This document shows positions 49,689-57,862 of a stretch of DNA of 64,000 nucleotides, one piece after another. This DNA is from Actinomadura luteofluorescens. GTDB taxonomy: Bacteria; Actinomycetota; Actinomycetes; Streptosporangiales; Streptosporangiaceae. The translations under genes and the position numbers were made by a program. The stretch is taken from the NCBI RefSeq assembly GCF_013409365.1, contig NZ_JACCBA010000001.1:7254001-7318000 (forward strand), in the 5' to 3' direction. The number at the start of each line of letters is the position of its first letter. The stretch's first letter is position 1. The notes under the pieces were generated by a model. It had not been told where the DNA came from. It ran no database searches and was given only the letters and a program-made list of their open reading frames with translations.

Positions 49689-50384
49689 GTGAGCGAAACG
49701 GAAACGGGCACCGCGCGGGAGACCGCCGCACACGACACCGTGGAGGCGGCCGTCCGCGCCCAGCTCACCAAGGCGCTCGGCGGCGTGCGCGGCATGGTCG
49801 AGGCGGCGGTCCCGACGATCGCCTTCACCGGCACCTACGTCGCCGCCAAGGACGTCAAGCTCGCCGTCGGCGCCGGTGTCGGCGCCGCGGTGGTGCTGCT
49901 CCTGGTCCGGCTCGCGCAGCGCTCCAGCCCGCAGTTCGTCCTCAACAGCCTGATCGGCATCGCGATCGCCGCGTTCTTCGCGCTGCGCTCGGGCAAGGCC
50001 GAGAACGCCTTCCTGCCCGGCATCATGCTGAACGCCGGCTACGCCGCCGCGATGATCTTCTCGATCGCGGTGCGCTGGCCGGTCGTCGGCTTCATCATCG
50101 GATCGGTCACCGGCGACCCGACCGCCTGGCGGGCCGACCCCGGGATCGTCCGGCTGTGCTCCCGGCTCACCTGGCTGCTCGTGCTGCCCTGCGCCGCGCG
50201 CGTCGCCGTCCAGTACCCGATCTACCTCGCCGACGGCGACCAGAGCGGCCTGCTCGGCACCGCGAAGATCGCGATGGGCTGGCCGCTCCAGGTCGCCGCA
50301 CTGGGCGCCATGGTCTGGCTCCTCACCCGCGGCCGCACCCCGATCACCCCCGGGGCCCCGGCCGAGAACAAAGAACCCGCCTAG
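49689..50384 (+). CDS. DUF3159 membrane protein
   Basis: A 231-residue protein with about six hydrophobic segments. DUF3159 marks are GGVRGMVEAAVPTIAFTGTYVAAKDVKLAVG at the start, SPQFVLNSLIGIAIAAFFALRSGKAENAFLPG and RWPVVGFIIGSVTGDPTAWR. Rv2693c is the M. tuberculosis counterpart. GTG start after GGGAGAGCGAC. Adjacent on one side to the OB-fold gene and, convergently, to the potassium-regulator pair. Function unknown, possibly linked to ion uptake by context. Confidence 0.9.
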   Translation: MSETETGTARETAAHDTVEAAVRAQLTKALGGVRGMVEAAVPTIAFTGTYVAAKDVKLAVGAGVGAAVVLLLVRLAQRSSPQFVLNSLIGIAIAAFFALRSGKAENAFLPGIMLNAGYAAAMIFSIAVRWPVVGFIIGSVTGDPTAWRADPGIVRLCSRLTWLLVLPCAARVAVQYPIYLADGDQSGLLGTAKIAMGWPLQVAALGAMVWLLTRGRTPITPGAPAENKEPA

Positions 50385-50617
50385 CGAACTCCGGCCTGGC
50401 CTCCACCTTCTCGCCGTACCTTCTTCGCGCCGACCTCAGCCGTCGCAGCAACCACGCGACAACCTCAATGGTCGCGATCGCGTCCGAAGGCAGGTTCGAG
50501 CTTGCGAGAACCTGATCGCGCAGCGAGCCGCCAAGGCGAGTCGGAGCGATGCCAGCGATCGCCCGCGTTTCTCGACGATGGAGGGCCGCCAAGCCCGAAG
50601 GAGGAGAGAAATGCCAG
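50385..50617. other. intergenic stretch with short degenerate repeats
   Basis: A 233-bp gap between converging genes, no gene supported. It is rich in GCGA/GAGCGA words such as GATCGCGCAGCGAGCCGCC and GGCGAGTCGGAGCGATGCC, sharing the phrase GAGCCGCCA(A)GGCGAG with the gap at 16688-16885. Confidence 0.4.
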
Positions 50618-51277
50618 TTATCTACCGCCGAGGAGTTCGGCGAGTTCGTCTTCGACGTCCTGGCTGGCCACGAACATCAGCTCGTCGCCCGGCTCCAGGG
50701 TGTCGTCGGGGGTGGGGACCAGCACCCGGCCCTCGCGCAGGATCGCCACCAGCGCGGTGTCGCGCGGCCAGTCCACCGATCCGACGCGCTCGCCGCCGAG
50801 GGGGGCGTCGTCGGGGAGCGTCAGCTCCACCAGGTTGGCCTCGCCCTGCCGGAACGTCATCAGCCGGACGAGGTCGCCGACGCTGACGGCCTCCTCCACC
50901 AGCGCCGACAGCAGCCGCGGCGTGGAGACCGCCACGTCCACGCCCCACGACTCGTTGAACAGCCACTCGTTGTTCGGGTGGTTGATCCGCGCCACCACCC
51001 GGGGCACCCCGTACTCGGTCTTGGCCAGCAGCGACACGACCAGGTTGACCTTGTCGTCGCCGGAGGAGGCGACCACCACCTGGCAGCGCTCCAGCGCCGC
51101 GTCGTCCAGCGCGGCGATCTCGCACGCGTCGGCCAGCAGCCACTCCGCGCGCGGCACCATCTCCACCTTGATGGCCTTCGGGCTCTTGTCGATCAGGAGC
51201 ACCTCGTGCCCGTTCTCCAGCAGCTCCTGGGCGATGGACCGGCCCACCGCGCCCGCCCCCGCGATCGCGACCCGCAT
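50618..51277 (-). CDS. ceoC: TrkA-type potassium-uptake regulator, CeoC
   Basis: A 219-residue cytoplasmic protein with an N-terminal RCK/TrkA-N Rossmann domain (MRVAIAGAGAVGRSIAQELLENGHEVLLID, GxGxxG at 7-12) and a TrkA-C domain (about 135-215: DLVRLMTFRQGEANLVELTLPDDAPLGG, PDDTLEPGDELMFVASQDVEDEL). Such subunits bind NAD(H) or nucleotides and gate a potassium transporter. It shares one base with the upstream ceoB stop (TGATG). It occupies the place of Rv2692 (ceoC), next to DUF3159. The likely client is the APC permease transcribed divergently at 52191. Confidence 0.9.
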   Translation of the reverse strand: MRVAIAGAGAVGRSIAQELLENGHEVLLIDKSPKAIKVEMVPRAEWLLADACEIAALDDAALERCQVVVASSGDDKVNLVVSLLAKTEYGVPRVVARINHPNNEWLFNESWGVDVAVSTPRLLSALVEEAVSVGDLVRLMTFRQGEANLVELTLPDDAPLGGERVGSVDWPRDTALVAILREGRVLVPTPDDTLEPGDELMFVASQDVEDELAELLGGR

Positions 51278-51942
51278 CACGCGTCCTCCCCGTTCCGCGC
51301 CGCGACCGCGGCGTTGACACGCTCCAGGTCGTCGGCCTCCGCCATGATGTGCACGATGTCGCCGTCCTGGATCACCGTGTCCCGCTCGGGGACGAGCGCC
51401 TCGCCCATCCGGGACAGGAACGCCACGCGCGTCCTCGCGTGCTCCTCCAGCTCGCCGACCTTCTCGCCCACCCACAGGTGGCCGGAGTCCAGCTCGGCGA
51501 GCACGACCGCGCCGGTCGGGTCGCGCCACAGCGGCTCGGCGCCCTCGGGGAGCAGGCGGCGCAGGATCTGGTCGGCCGTCCACCGGACGGTCGCGACCGT
51601 GGGGATGCCGAGGCGCTGGTAGACCTCCGCCCGGCGCGGGTCGTAGATCCGGGCCACCACGTTGTCGACCCCGAACGTCTCGCGCGCCACCCGCGCGGAG
51701 ATGATGTTGGAGTTGTCGCCGCTGCTGACGGCCACGAACGCCGACGCGCGCTCGATGCCCGCCTCGGCGATGACCTCGCGGTCGAACCCGAACCCGGTGA
51801 TGCGGCGGCCCCGGAACCCGCTGCGGAGCCGGCGGAACGCCTCCGGGCTCTGGTCGATGATGGCCACCGAGTGACCCTTGTCCTCCAGGATGTGGGCGAG
51901 CGTCGAGCCGACCCGCCCGCATCCCATGATCACGATATGCAC
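51277..51942 (-). CDS. ceoB: TrkA-type potassium-uptake regulator, CeoB
   Basis: A 221-residue paralog of the next gene. TrkA-N: VHIVIMGCGRVGSTLAHILEDKGHSVAIID (GxGxxG at 7-12), with SGDNSNIISARVARETFGVDNVVARIYDP. TrkA-C: HLWVGEKVGELEEHARTRVAFLSRMGEALVPERDTVIQDGDIVHIMAE. GTG at 51942 after GAGGGAACGGCC. First gene of the ceoBC operon, divergent from the potassium permease over a 248-bp gap that probably holds both promoters. Corresponds to Rv2691. Confidence 0.9.
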   Translation of the reverse strand: MHIVIMGCGRVGSTLAHILEDKGHSVAIIDQSPEAFRRLRSGFRGRRITGFGFDREVIAEAGIERASAFVAVSSGDNSNIISARVARETFGVDNVVARIYDPRRAEVYQRLGIPTVATVRWTADQILRRLLPEGAEPLWRDPTGAVVLAELDSGHLWVGEKVGELEEHARTRVAFLSRMGEALVPERDTVIQDGDIVHIMAEADDLERVNAAVAARNGEDA

Positions 51943-52176
51943 GGCCGTTCCCTCTTCCGTCCAGGGGGACGCTCCCCCTGTACCCCCCGCGCCGGGCACG
52001 GCATTCGCCGCCGACACCGCGCCGCACCCGAGGACCGTTTCCTCTGAATGATCCCTGCCGGGCTGCAAACCTACACATCCGCCCAGGCGAGTACTACTCA
52101 ACCAGCAATCCGCCGGGGCGGCGAGGCGCCCGCGGGGGCGGGGGCGGCCGGGCGCTGCGCGGCGCCCCGCAGGGGC

Positions 52177-52182
52177 TAGAGT
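52177..52182 (+). promoter_or_regulatory. -10 box of a leaderless transcript
   Basis: TAGAGT is followed by eight bases and the GTG at 52191. No Shine-Dalgarno sequence lies between. Confidence 0.45.
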
Positions 52183-52190
52183 CTCGTTGC

Positions 52191-54224
52191 GTGTCAAAGG
52201 TTCCGGACCTCGCGAAGCGGCTCCTCCTCGGTCGCGCGCTGAGCAGCGCCCAGCAGCACGAACAGCTGCTGAAGAAGCGCATCGCGCTGCCCGTCTTCGC
52301 GAGCGACGCACTGTCGTCGGTCGCCTACGCCCCGCAGGAGATCCTCCTCGCGCTCGGTGCCGGCGGCCTCGTGATGTACCACTACACCCCGTGGATCGCC
52401 GCGGCCGTCGTGATCATCCTGCTGACCGTGGTCGCCTCCTACCGGCAGAACGTCCGGGCCTACCAGAGCGGCGGCGGCGACTTCGAGGTCGCCACCACCA
52501 ACCTCGGCGGCAACTGGGGCGTCGTGGTGGCGAGCGCGCTGCTGGTCGACTACGTCCTCACCGTGGCGGTGTCGGTGTCGTCGGGGGTGGAGAACCTCGG
52601 CGCCCTGCTGAAGTTCATGCAGCCGCACGAGGTCGCCGTCGCGATCGTCATCGTCGTGCTGCTCACCCTCGGGAACCTGCGCGGCCTCAAGGAGGCCGGG
52701 GTCGCCTTCGCGATCCCCACCTACCTGTTCATGTTCGCGGTCTTCGGCATGCTGGCGTGGGGACTGGTCCGGCTGGTGTCGGGCGCCCAGCTGCAGGCCG
52801 AGACGGCGCACTACGAGGTCCGCGGCGACGAGATGGGCATCGCCGGGTTCGCCCTGGTGTTCCTGCTGCTGCGGGCCTTCTCCTCCGGCTGCGCCGCGCT
52901 GACCGGGGTCGAGGCGATCAGCAACGGCGTGCCCGCGTTCAAGAAGCCCAAGGGCGAGAACGCCGCCACCACCCTGCTGGCGCTCGGGCTCGTCGCGATG
53001 ACGCTGTTCGGCGGCGTCACCGCGTTCGCCTACATCACCGACGCGAAGTTCGCCGAGCCCGACCAGGGCAGCCAGCTGATCGATCCGTCCACCGGCAAAC
53101 CCGTCACCGACGCCGACCCGGTGATCGCGCAGGTGGCGCACACGGTGTTCAGCAACTTCACCCCCGGGTTCGCGCTCGTCACCGCGATGACCGCGCTGAT
53201 CCTGTTCCTCGCCGCCAACACCGCGTTCAACGGGTTCCCGGTGCTCGGCTCGGTGCTCGCGCAGAACCGCTACCTGCCGCGCCAGCTCCACACCCGCGGC
53301 GACCGGCTCGCCTACAGCAACGGCATCATCATCCTCGCCACCATGGCCGGGCTGTTGATCTACGCCTACGACGCGTCCGTCAGCCGGCTGATCCCGCTCT
53401 ACACCGTCGGCGTGTTCGTGTCGTTCACCGTCAGCCAGGTCGGCATGGTCCGGCACTGGAACCGGCTCCTGGCCACCGAGCCGGACGCGGCGCAGCGCCG
53501 CCGGATGCGCACCTCCCGCGGGATCAACGCCTTCGGCGCGACCCTCACCGGAATCGTCCTGGTCGTCGTGCTGATCACCAAGTTCGCGCTCGGCGCCTAC
53601 ATCGTCTGCATCGCGATGCCGCTGCTGTTCCTGCTGATGAAGGCGATCAGGCGGCACTACGACCGGGTCGCCGCGGAGCTGGTGCCCTCCGGCGAGGACG
53701 TCGCGCTGCCCGCCCGCAACCACGGCATCGTGCTCGTCTCCAAGATCCACAAGCCGACGCTGCGGGCCCTGGCCTACGCCCGCGCCACCCGCCCGTCCAC
53801 CCTGGAGGCGGTGACCGTCGCGGTGGACCACGAGGAGTCGCAGCGGCTCCAGCAGGAGTGGGACGCCCTCGACATCCCCGTCCCGCTGAAGATCCTCGAC
53901 TCCCCGTACCGGGAGATCACGCGCCCCGTCCTGTCCTACGTCAAGGGGGTCCGGCGCAAGAGCCCCCGCGACGTCGTCACCGTGTTCATCCCCGAGTACG
54001 TCGTCGGCCACTGGTGGGAGCATCTCCTGCACAACCAGAGCGCGCTGCGGCTGAAGGGCCGGCTGCTGTTCCAGCCGGGCGTGATGGTGACGAGCGTCGC
54101 CTGGCAGCTGCAGTCCTCCGACCGGCTCAAGGGGCGCAAGGAGCCGCCGGGGCCCGGCTCGTCCCGGCGCCCGCCGCGGGCCGGAACGCGCCCCGGGGCC
54201 GGTAGTGTTTCGGACCGTGACTGA
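52191..54224 (+). CDS. APC-family permease, KimA-like potassium importer
   Basis: A 677-residue transporter. After a short basic N-terminus comes RIALPVFASDALSSVAYAPQEILLALGAGG, the conserved TM1 loop of the KimA/YdaO group. About 12 membrane segments follow to residue 490 (for example VVASYRQNVRAYQSGGGDFEVATTNLGGNWG, ALTGVEAISNGVPAFKKPKGENAATTLL). A cytoplasmic C-terminal domain of about 180 residues (NHGIVLVSKIHKPTLRALAYARATRPSTLEAVTVAVDHEE) resembles the nucleotide-sensing tail of KimA. Potassium-proton symport is inferred from family and from the adjacent ceoBC. Rv2690c is the counterpart. GTG start, probably leaderless. No c-di-AMP riboswitch was recognised upstream. Confidence 0.88.
   Translation: MSKVPDLAKRLLLGRALSSAQQHEQLLKKRIALPVFASDALSSVAYAPQEILLALGAGGLVMYHYTPWIAAAVVIILLTVVASYRQNVRAYQSGGGDFEVATTNLGGNWGVVVASALLVDYVLTVAVSVSSGVENLGALLKFMQPHEVAVAIVIVVLLTLGNLRGLKEAGVAFAIPTYLFMFAVFGMLAWGLVRLVSGAQLQAETAHYEVRGDEMGIAGFALVFLLLRAFSSGCAALTGVEAISNGVPAFKKPKGENAATTLLALGLVAMTLFGGVTAFAYITDAKFAEPDQGSQLIDPSTGKPVTDADPVIAQVAHTVFSNFTPGFALVTAMTALILFLAANTAFNGFPVLGSVLAQNRYLPRQLHTRGDRLAYSNGIIILATMAGLLIYAYDASVSRLIPLYTVGVFVSFTVSQVGMVRHWNRLLATEPDAAQRRRMRTSRGINAFGATLTGIVLVVVLITKFALGAYIVCIAMPLLFLLMKAIRRHYDRVAAELVPSGEDVALPARNHGIVLVSKIHKPTLRALAYARATRPSTLEAVTVAVDHEESQRLQQEWDALDIPVPLKILDSPYREITRPVLSYVKGVRRKSPRDVVTVFIPEYVVGHWWEHLLHNQSALRLKGRLLFQPGVMVTSVAWQLQSSDRLKGRKEPPGPGSSRRPPRAGTRPGAGSVSDRD
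54203..54208 (+). promoter_or_regulatory. -10-like box before the RNA methyltransferase
   Basis: TAGTGT lies eight bases before the GTG at 54217, within the last codons of the permease gene. It could allow separate leaderless transcription. Confidence 0.35.
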
Positions 54225-55554
54225 ACTCGAACCCGACGTCCTCGAACTGGAGGTCGGCAACGTCGCCAACGGCGGTTTCTGCGTCGCCCGGCACGAGGGG
54301 CGCGTGGTCTTCGTCCGGCACGCCCTGCCCGGCGAACGGGTGAGGGCCCGCGTCACCGACCGCACCAAGAACTTCCTCCGCGCCGATGCCGTGGAGATCA
54401 TCGAGGCGTCCCCCGACCGGGTGCAGGCGCCCTGCCCGTTCGCCGGTCCCGGGCGGTGCGGCGGCTGCGACTGGCAGCACGCCTCCCTGCCCGCCCAGCG
54501 GGCGCTGAAGGCCGCGGTCGTGCAGGAGCAGCTGGAGCGGCTCGCAGGGATCACCCGCACGGTCGTCGTCGAGGAGGTCCCGTACCCGGTCGACGGCGAG
54601 GTGGTGCCGCAGCCGGGGCTCGGCTGGCGCACCCGCGTCCAGTTCTCGGTCTCCTCCGGCGTCGTCGGCCTGCGCAAGCACCGCTCGCACGACATCGAGC
54701 CGGTGGACGAGTGCCTGATCGCCCACCCCGGCGTGGAGCTGATGGGCATCGAGCGCAAGCGCTGGCCGGGCGCGTCGGGCGTCGAGGGCGTGGTGTCGGC
54801 GAGCACGGGCGACCGCCTCGTCGTGCTGCGCGGCCGCGACCGCCGCAAGATCCGCGTCCCGCGGCTGGACGTGCCGGTCCGGCTCGTGCGCGGCAAGCCC
54901 GAGCCGGGCTCGGGGCTCCCGTACGTGCGCGAAGAGGTCTCCGGGCGGCTCTACCAGGTCAGCGGCAGCGGCTTCTGGCAGGTCCACCCCGGCGCCGCGC
55001 AACTGCTCGCCGACGCCGTCGTGGACGCCCTCGAACCGAAGCCCGGCGACATCGCCCTCGACCTGTACTGCGGCGTCGGCCTGTTCGCCGGCGTCCTCGC
55101 CGACCGCGTCGGCGGCGACGGCCTCGTCGTCGGCATCGAGTCGGACGGCCAGGCCGTCCGCGACGCCCGCTTCAACCTGCGCGACCTGCCGAACGTCTCG
55201 ATCGAGCGGGGCTCCGTGGAGGAGGTCGTCGCCGACCTGGAGTTCGGCCGCGCGTCCTCGGGCTCGCGCACCCAGAACAAGCGCGGCACCGGCCACCACG
55301 GAGGCTCCCGCGTCCGCAAGGCCGACCTCGTCGTCCTCGACCCGCCCCGCACCGGCGCGGGCCGCGAGGTCGTCGACCACATCACCCGCGTCGCCGGCCG
55401 CAAGATCGCCTACGTCTCCTGCGACCCGGCGACCCTGGCCCGCGACCTCGCCTACTTCAGCGAACGCGGCTGGACCCTCGAGTCCTTCCGCGCCTTCGAC
55501 GCCTTCCCCATGACCCACCACGTAGAGTGCCTCGCCACCCTGGTCAAGGGATAG
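54217..55554 (+). CDS. TRAM-domain class I RNA (uracil-5-)methyltransferase, TrmA/RumA family
   Basis: A 445-residue SAM-dependent enzyme. The N-terminal TRAM domain (about 8-55: LEVGNVANGGFCVARHEGRVVFVRHALPGERVRARV) is followed by a cysteine cluster typical of the 4Fe-4S site (CPFAGPGRCGGCDWQ, about 74-88). The Rossmann methyltransferase domain has DLYCGVGLFAGVLADRVG, DLVVLDPPRTGAGREVV and the catalytic cysteine in YVSCDPATLARDLAYF (about 410). An unusual basic insertion (SGSRTQNKRGTGHHGGSR, about 350-368) precedes the DPPR motif. It should make m5U in tRNA or rRNA. GTG start, overlapping the permease by eight bases. Rv2689c counterpart and end of the conserved block; dxs does not follow directly here. 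Confidence 0.9.
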   Translation: MTELEPDVLELEVGNVANGGFCVARHEGRVVFVRHALPGERVRARVTDRTKNFLRADAVEIIEASPDRVQAPCPFAGPGRCGGCDWQHASLPAQRALKAAVVQEQLERLAGITRTVVVEEVPYPVDGEVVPQPGLGWRTRVQFSVSSGVVGLRKHRSHDIEPVDECLIAHPGVELMGIERKRWPGASGVEGVVSASTGDRLVVLRGRDRRKIRVPRLDVPVRLVRGKPEPGSGLPYVREEVSGRLYQVSGSGFWQVHPGAAQLLADAVVDALEPKPGDIALDLYCGVGLFAGVLADRVGGDGLVVGIESDGQAVRDARFNLRDLPNVSIERGSVEEVVADLEFGRASSGSRTQNKRGTGHHGGSRVRKADLVVLDPPRTGAGREVVDHITRVAGRKIAYVSCDPATLARDLAYFSERGWTLESFRAFDAFPMTHHVECLATLVKG

Positions 55555-55563
55555 GATCGGCGC

Positions 55564-55605
55564 TGACCTGCACTGATTCTCTTGGGTGCGTTTCAGTGCG
55601 GGTCA
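55564..55605. terminator. inverted repeat after the methyltransferase gene
   Basis: TGACCTGCACTGA (55564-55576) pairs with TCAGTGCGGGTCA (55593-55605) with one mismatch, loop 16 nt. The right arm lies in a 10-bp-period run of GTGCG words. It begins ten bases after the gene, so a terminator is the simple reading; it also marks the border between conserved and accessory DNA. Confidence 0.5.
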
Positions 55606-55835
55606 GTGCGACCCCCTGTATTTCAAGATCATGGCGCATGGATCGCGCACGGTCATGAACGCGTGAACGTCAGGGCCGCGCCATCTCGCGGCCCGAATCG
55701 GGGCTGAACGGGCTGCGCCTGTGAGACGAGCGTGGCCGGATGGTGACAGCGAGCTATCTCGTGTGAACCGTTCACCGAAGGTGAGGCGTCCAACACGCGT
55801 TCCTCCGCCGTCGGCAGATCACGACAGGACCGTCC

Positions 55836-56237
55836 ATGCGCAGCCTCACCATCATTGCCGCACTTCCCGCGGCCGCTCTGGCCCTCACCGCGTGCGGCGG
55901 CACCGCGGACAATGCCGCCCCGACCAAGACCGTGACCGTCGCACCGCCCAGCGCGACCGCGCCCGCGAGCACGCCGACGGTCCCTCCGAGCAGCGCGAAG
56001 CCTCCGGCCGCGAAGAAGATCCGCGTCCCGAATGTGGTCGGGAAGAACCACCAGGCCGCGCAGGACCTCATGCAGGCGGCCGGCCTCTGGATGCTGCGGG
56101 AGGAGGACGCGACCGGACAGGGACGGATGCTCATCCTGGACCGCAACTGGCAGGTGGTCCGCCAGAACCCGAAGGCCGGGACGAGCGTCGCGCCGGAGGC
56201 CACGATCACCCTGTACTCCAAGAAGATCGGGGAGTAG
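55836..56237 (+). CDS. PASTA-domain lipoprotein
   Basis: A 133-residue exported protein. The signal peptide ends in the lipobox LTAC (residues 16-19). A Thr/Pro/Ala-rich linker (about 25-60) leads to a single PASTA domain (about 63-130: RVPNVVGKNHQAAQDLMQAAGLW, RNWQVVRQNPKAGTSVAPEATITLYS). PASTA modules bind peptidoglycan fragments or beta-lactams in PknB kinases and PBPs; stand-alone lipoprotein versions are common in actinomycetes with unknown roles. ATG at 55836. No operon partner. The 281 bp upstream contain no other gene. Confidence 0.87.
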   Translation: MRSLTIIAALPAAALALTACGGTADNAAPTKTVTVAPPSATAPASTPTVPPSSAKPPAAKKIRVPNVVGKNHQAAQDLMQAAGLWMLREEDATGQGRMLILDRNWQVVRQNPKAGTSVAPEATITLYSKKIGE

Positions 56238-56256
56238 GCCCCCGTTCACCCGCCCG

Positions 56257-56490
56257 TCAGCCCCTGGCCGGCGGGCGCCATTCCACTGGCAGGACGTACT
56301 CCACCTCGTAGCGGTCCGTGGGCACCACGATGTCGGCCGTCTCCACCGCCCGCTCCGCCGTGCGATAGGTCCGCTAAATGACCATGACCACGGCCCCGAG
56401 CGCCTCACCGAGCAACTCCGTCTCGGACTGGAGTACCGGCCGCGCCGTCACGACCTCCTGCACCGACTCGACGTGCTGCTCCCCGGGTGG
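56257..56490 (-). pseudogene. relic of a GntR-family regulator (UTRA domain end)
   Basis: On the minus strand one frame reads HVESVQEVVTARPVLQSETE, then LLGEALGAVVMVI, a TAG stop at 56374-56376, and in the same frame RTYRTAERAVETADIVVPTD, RYEVEYVLPVEWRPP and the terminal stop at 56257. This is the wording of the C-terminal half of a UTRA ligand domain (GntR/HutC type). The DNA-binding half is absent and the stop breaks what remains, so it is a decayed gene. Such GntR regulators are frequent in actinomycete mobile elements and catabolic islands. Confidence 0.6.
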
Positions 56491-56508
56491 AGGATTGAGG
56501 GGAGTGAC

Positions 56509-57102
56509 TTGCCGTCCCTCCCGTTTCGTGCCGTTCGGGAAGGGGGCGGCGAGAAGACGATCATTCTGGGTGCCGGTTCCGCTGACGCGCTGTGGAACCT
56601 GCTGTCCCAGCAGGACGCCGCTGAAAGCGGACGCGCGCTTCTGGCGCTGGGCAAGGCGCTGGTGGAGCGCGGTGCGACGGTCATCGAGCACGGCGGCAGC
56701 ATCGTCACCAGGACGCGGACCGGGGTCGCTCGTTCGGTCGGTGCGCTGCGGGGCCGGTTCGTCTGGGACTCCGGGCTCGATCTCGGCCCGACCGGCGACG
56801 TGGGCGAGGTCGCCGGGAAGATCGTGCGGCTGCTCGGCCTGGAGCCGCACCCGCAAATGTCGGTGCTCGCCCGGCGCATGGGCGTGCGCGGCTACGCCGT
56901 GGACATCTCCGCTTCGGAGATCACCGTGACGACCCCTCTCGGCGTCTCACCACCGCGTGCCGTGCGGGTCACCTGCGAGCCGCGGCCGACGGACGAGGAC
57001 CGCGACTGGTTCTGGACGCACTGGGGTGACGCGCTCGCTGAGGCCGGCGACATCACCGGCGCGGAGGTCGCCCTCGTCGGGCTGCTGGCAGCCCAGCCGT
57101 GA
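56509..57102 (+). CDS. hypothetical protein
   Basis: A 197-residue protein, family not recognised. The N-terminal part looks like an alpha/beta domain (KTIILGAGSADALWNLLSQQD, SGRALLALGKALVERGATVIEHGGSIVTRTRTG). A middle part reads FVWDSGLDLGPTGDVGEVAGKIVRLLGLEPHP. The C-terminal part has SASEITVTTPLGVSPPRAVRVTCEPRPTDEDRDWFWTHWGDALAEA. The TTG at 56509 is chosen because GAGGGGAG lies four bases upstream; there is no ATG or GTG in frame nearby. It starts next to the truncated GntR relic, so its true N-terminus could also have been remodelled. Confidence 0.6.
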   Translation: MPSLPFRAVREGGGEKTIILGAGSADALWNLLSQQDAAESGRALLALGKALVERGATVIEHGGSIVTRTRTGVARSVGALRGRFVWDSGLDLGPTGDVGEVAGKIVRLLGLEPHPQMSVLARRMGVRGYAVDISASEITVTTPLGVSPPRAVRVTCEPRPTDEDRDWFWTHWGDALAEAGDITGAEVALVGLLAAQP

Positions 57103-57146
57103 CCCGGGCCCACCCATGCCACAGCGGCTGAGGCCTAGGCGAACAC

Positions 57147-57159
57147 AACACAGAGTGTG
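57147..57159. promoter_or_regulatory. short palindrome upstream of 57218
   Basis: ACACA-GAG-TGTGT lies in the 115-bp gap before the gene at 57218, close to a TAGCGT -10 candidate (about 57174-57179). Possible operator. Confidence 0.25.
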
Positions 57160-57217
57160 TCCGCTTGACCCTGTAGCGTGACTCGCGCGTGTGAGTGGCG
57201 CGACGACAGGAGGGGAT

Positions 57218-57706
57218 ATGCGACTGCCCCGATGGGCTCCATGGGTCGGGGGCGTGTTGGGCGATTCTCCGGCCATCACCAGCGTGAAGCCCTTCGCCGA
57301 CGCGGGGATCACCGATCCCCGGTTCGGGCACATCATTACTCTGACCACGGGCGCCCAGATCGAACTGCAATGGGTACGGACCAGTCCGTCGTCGGGCGAT
57401 GAGCACGATGAGGTCCCGGTCACTGGGGATCCGCCCGTGCCGGTGACCCTGCCGGAACTGCCGAGTTCGGGCCGGACGTCAATCCGCCTGATCGAGCAGC
57501 ACCTCGCCGCGCTCATCGTCAACGGGGGGAACCCGGAGATCCGGGCGGTCGAGCGGAAGTCGACCCGCGCGGAAGCCGGCCTGCGGCCGTGCTGCGTCAT
57601 CGTGCGCATGCACAGCGGTGCCGACATCTTCGGCGTGTTCCGAAGCCTGGCGCCTGCCGGTGCCTCGCTCGGCGGGGGTGGTTTCCAGCAGGGGGAGGAG
57701 GTGTGA
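57218..57706 (+). CDS. hypothetical protein
   Basis: A 162-residue soluble protein of unknown family. It starts MRLPRWAPWVGGVLGDSPAIT and contains PRFGHIITLTTGAQIELQWVRTS, which looks like a small beta barrel or immunity/inhibitor-like domain, and a second strand-rich part (PCCVIVRMHSGADIFGVFRSL). The two HIITL.TGAQI / VIVRMHSGADI phrases resemble each other, suggesting an internal duplication. The ATG has a very strong ribosome site (AGGAGGGGAT). Same direction as the preceding hypothetical gene. Confidence 0.65.
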   Translation: MRLPRWAPWVGGVLGDSPAITSVKPFADAGITDPRFGHIITLTTGAQIELQWVRTSPSSGDEHDEVPVTGDPPVPVTLPELPSSGRTSIRLIEQHLAALIVNGGNPEIRAVERKSTRAEAGLRPCCVIVRMHSGADIFGVFRSLAPAGASLGGGGFQQGEEV

Positions 57707-57862
57707 ATGAGAGTCCGGCCCGGAACTTGAAGTAGCAGCCTGGGTGAAGTCGCGTGCGGGGGTCATCGGCGTTCTGGTAGGACGAAACGTCCTGCTTCGC
57801 GAGGTTGGGGGCGGGGGTGTTCGTGCGGGCTGGCAGGTCGGCTTCTGGAGAGGGCTTGGTGG

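Noticed and set aside
50344..50592. 82-codon minus-strand frame between DUF3159 and ceoC
   Set aside because: No ribosome site, overlaps the end of the DUF3159 gene, and lies in repeat-like intergenic sequence.
51943..52190. Possible c-di-AMP (ydaO-type) riboswitch before the KimA-like permease
   Set aside because: KimA genes often have one, but the conserved ydaO core is not recognisable and the start appears leaderless, leaving no room for a leader RNA.
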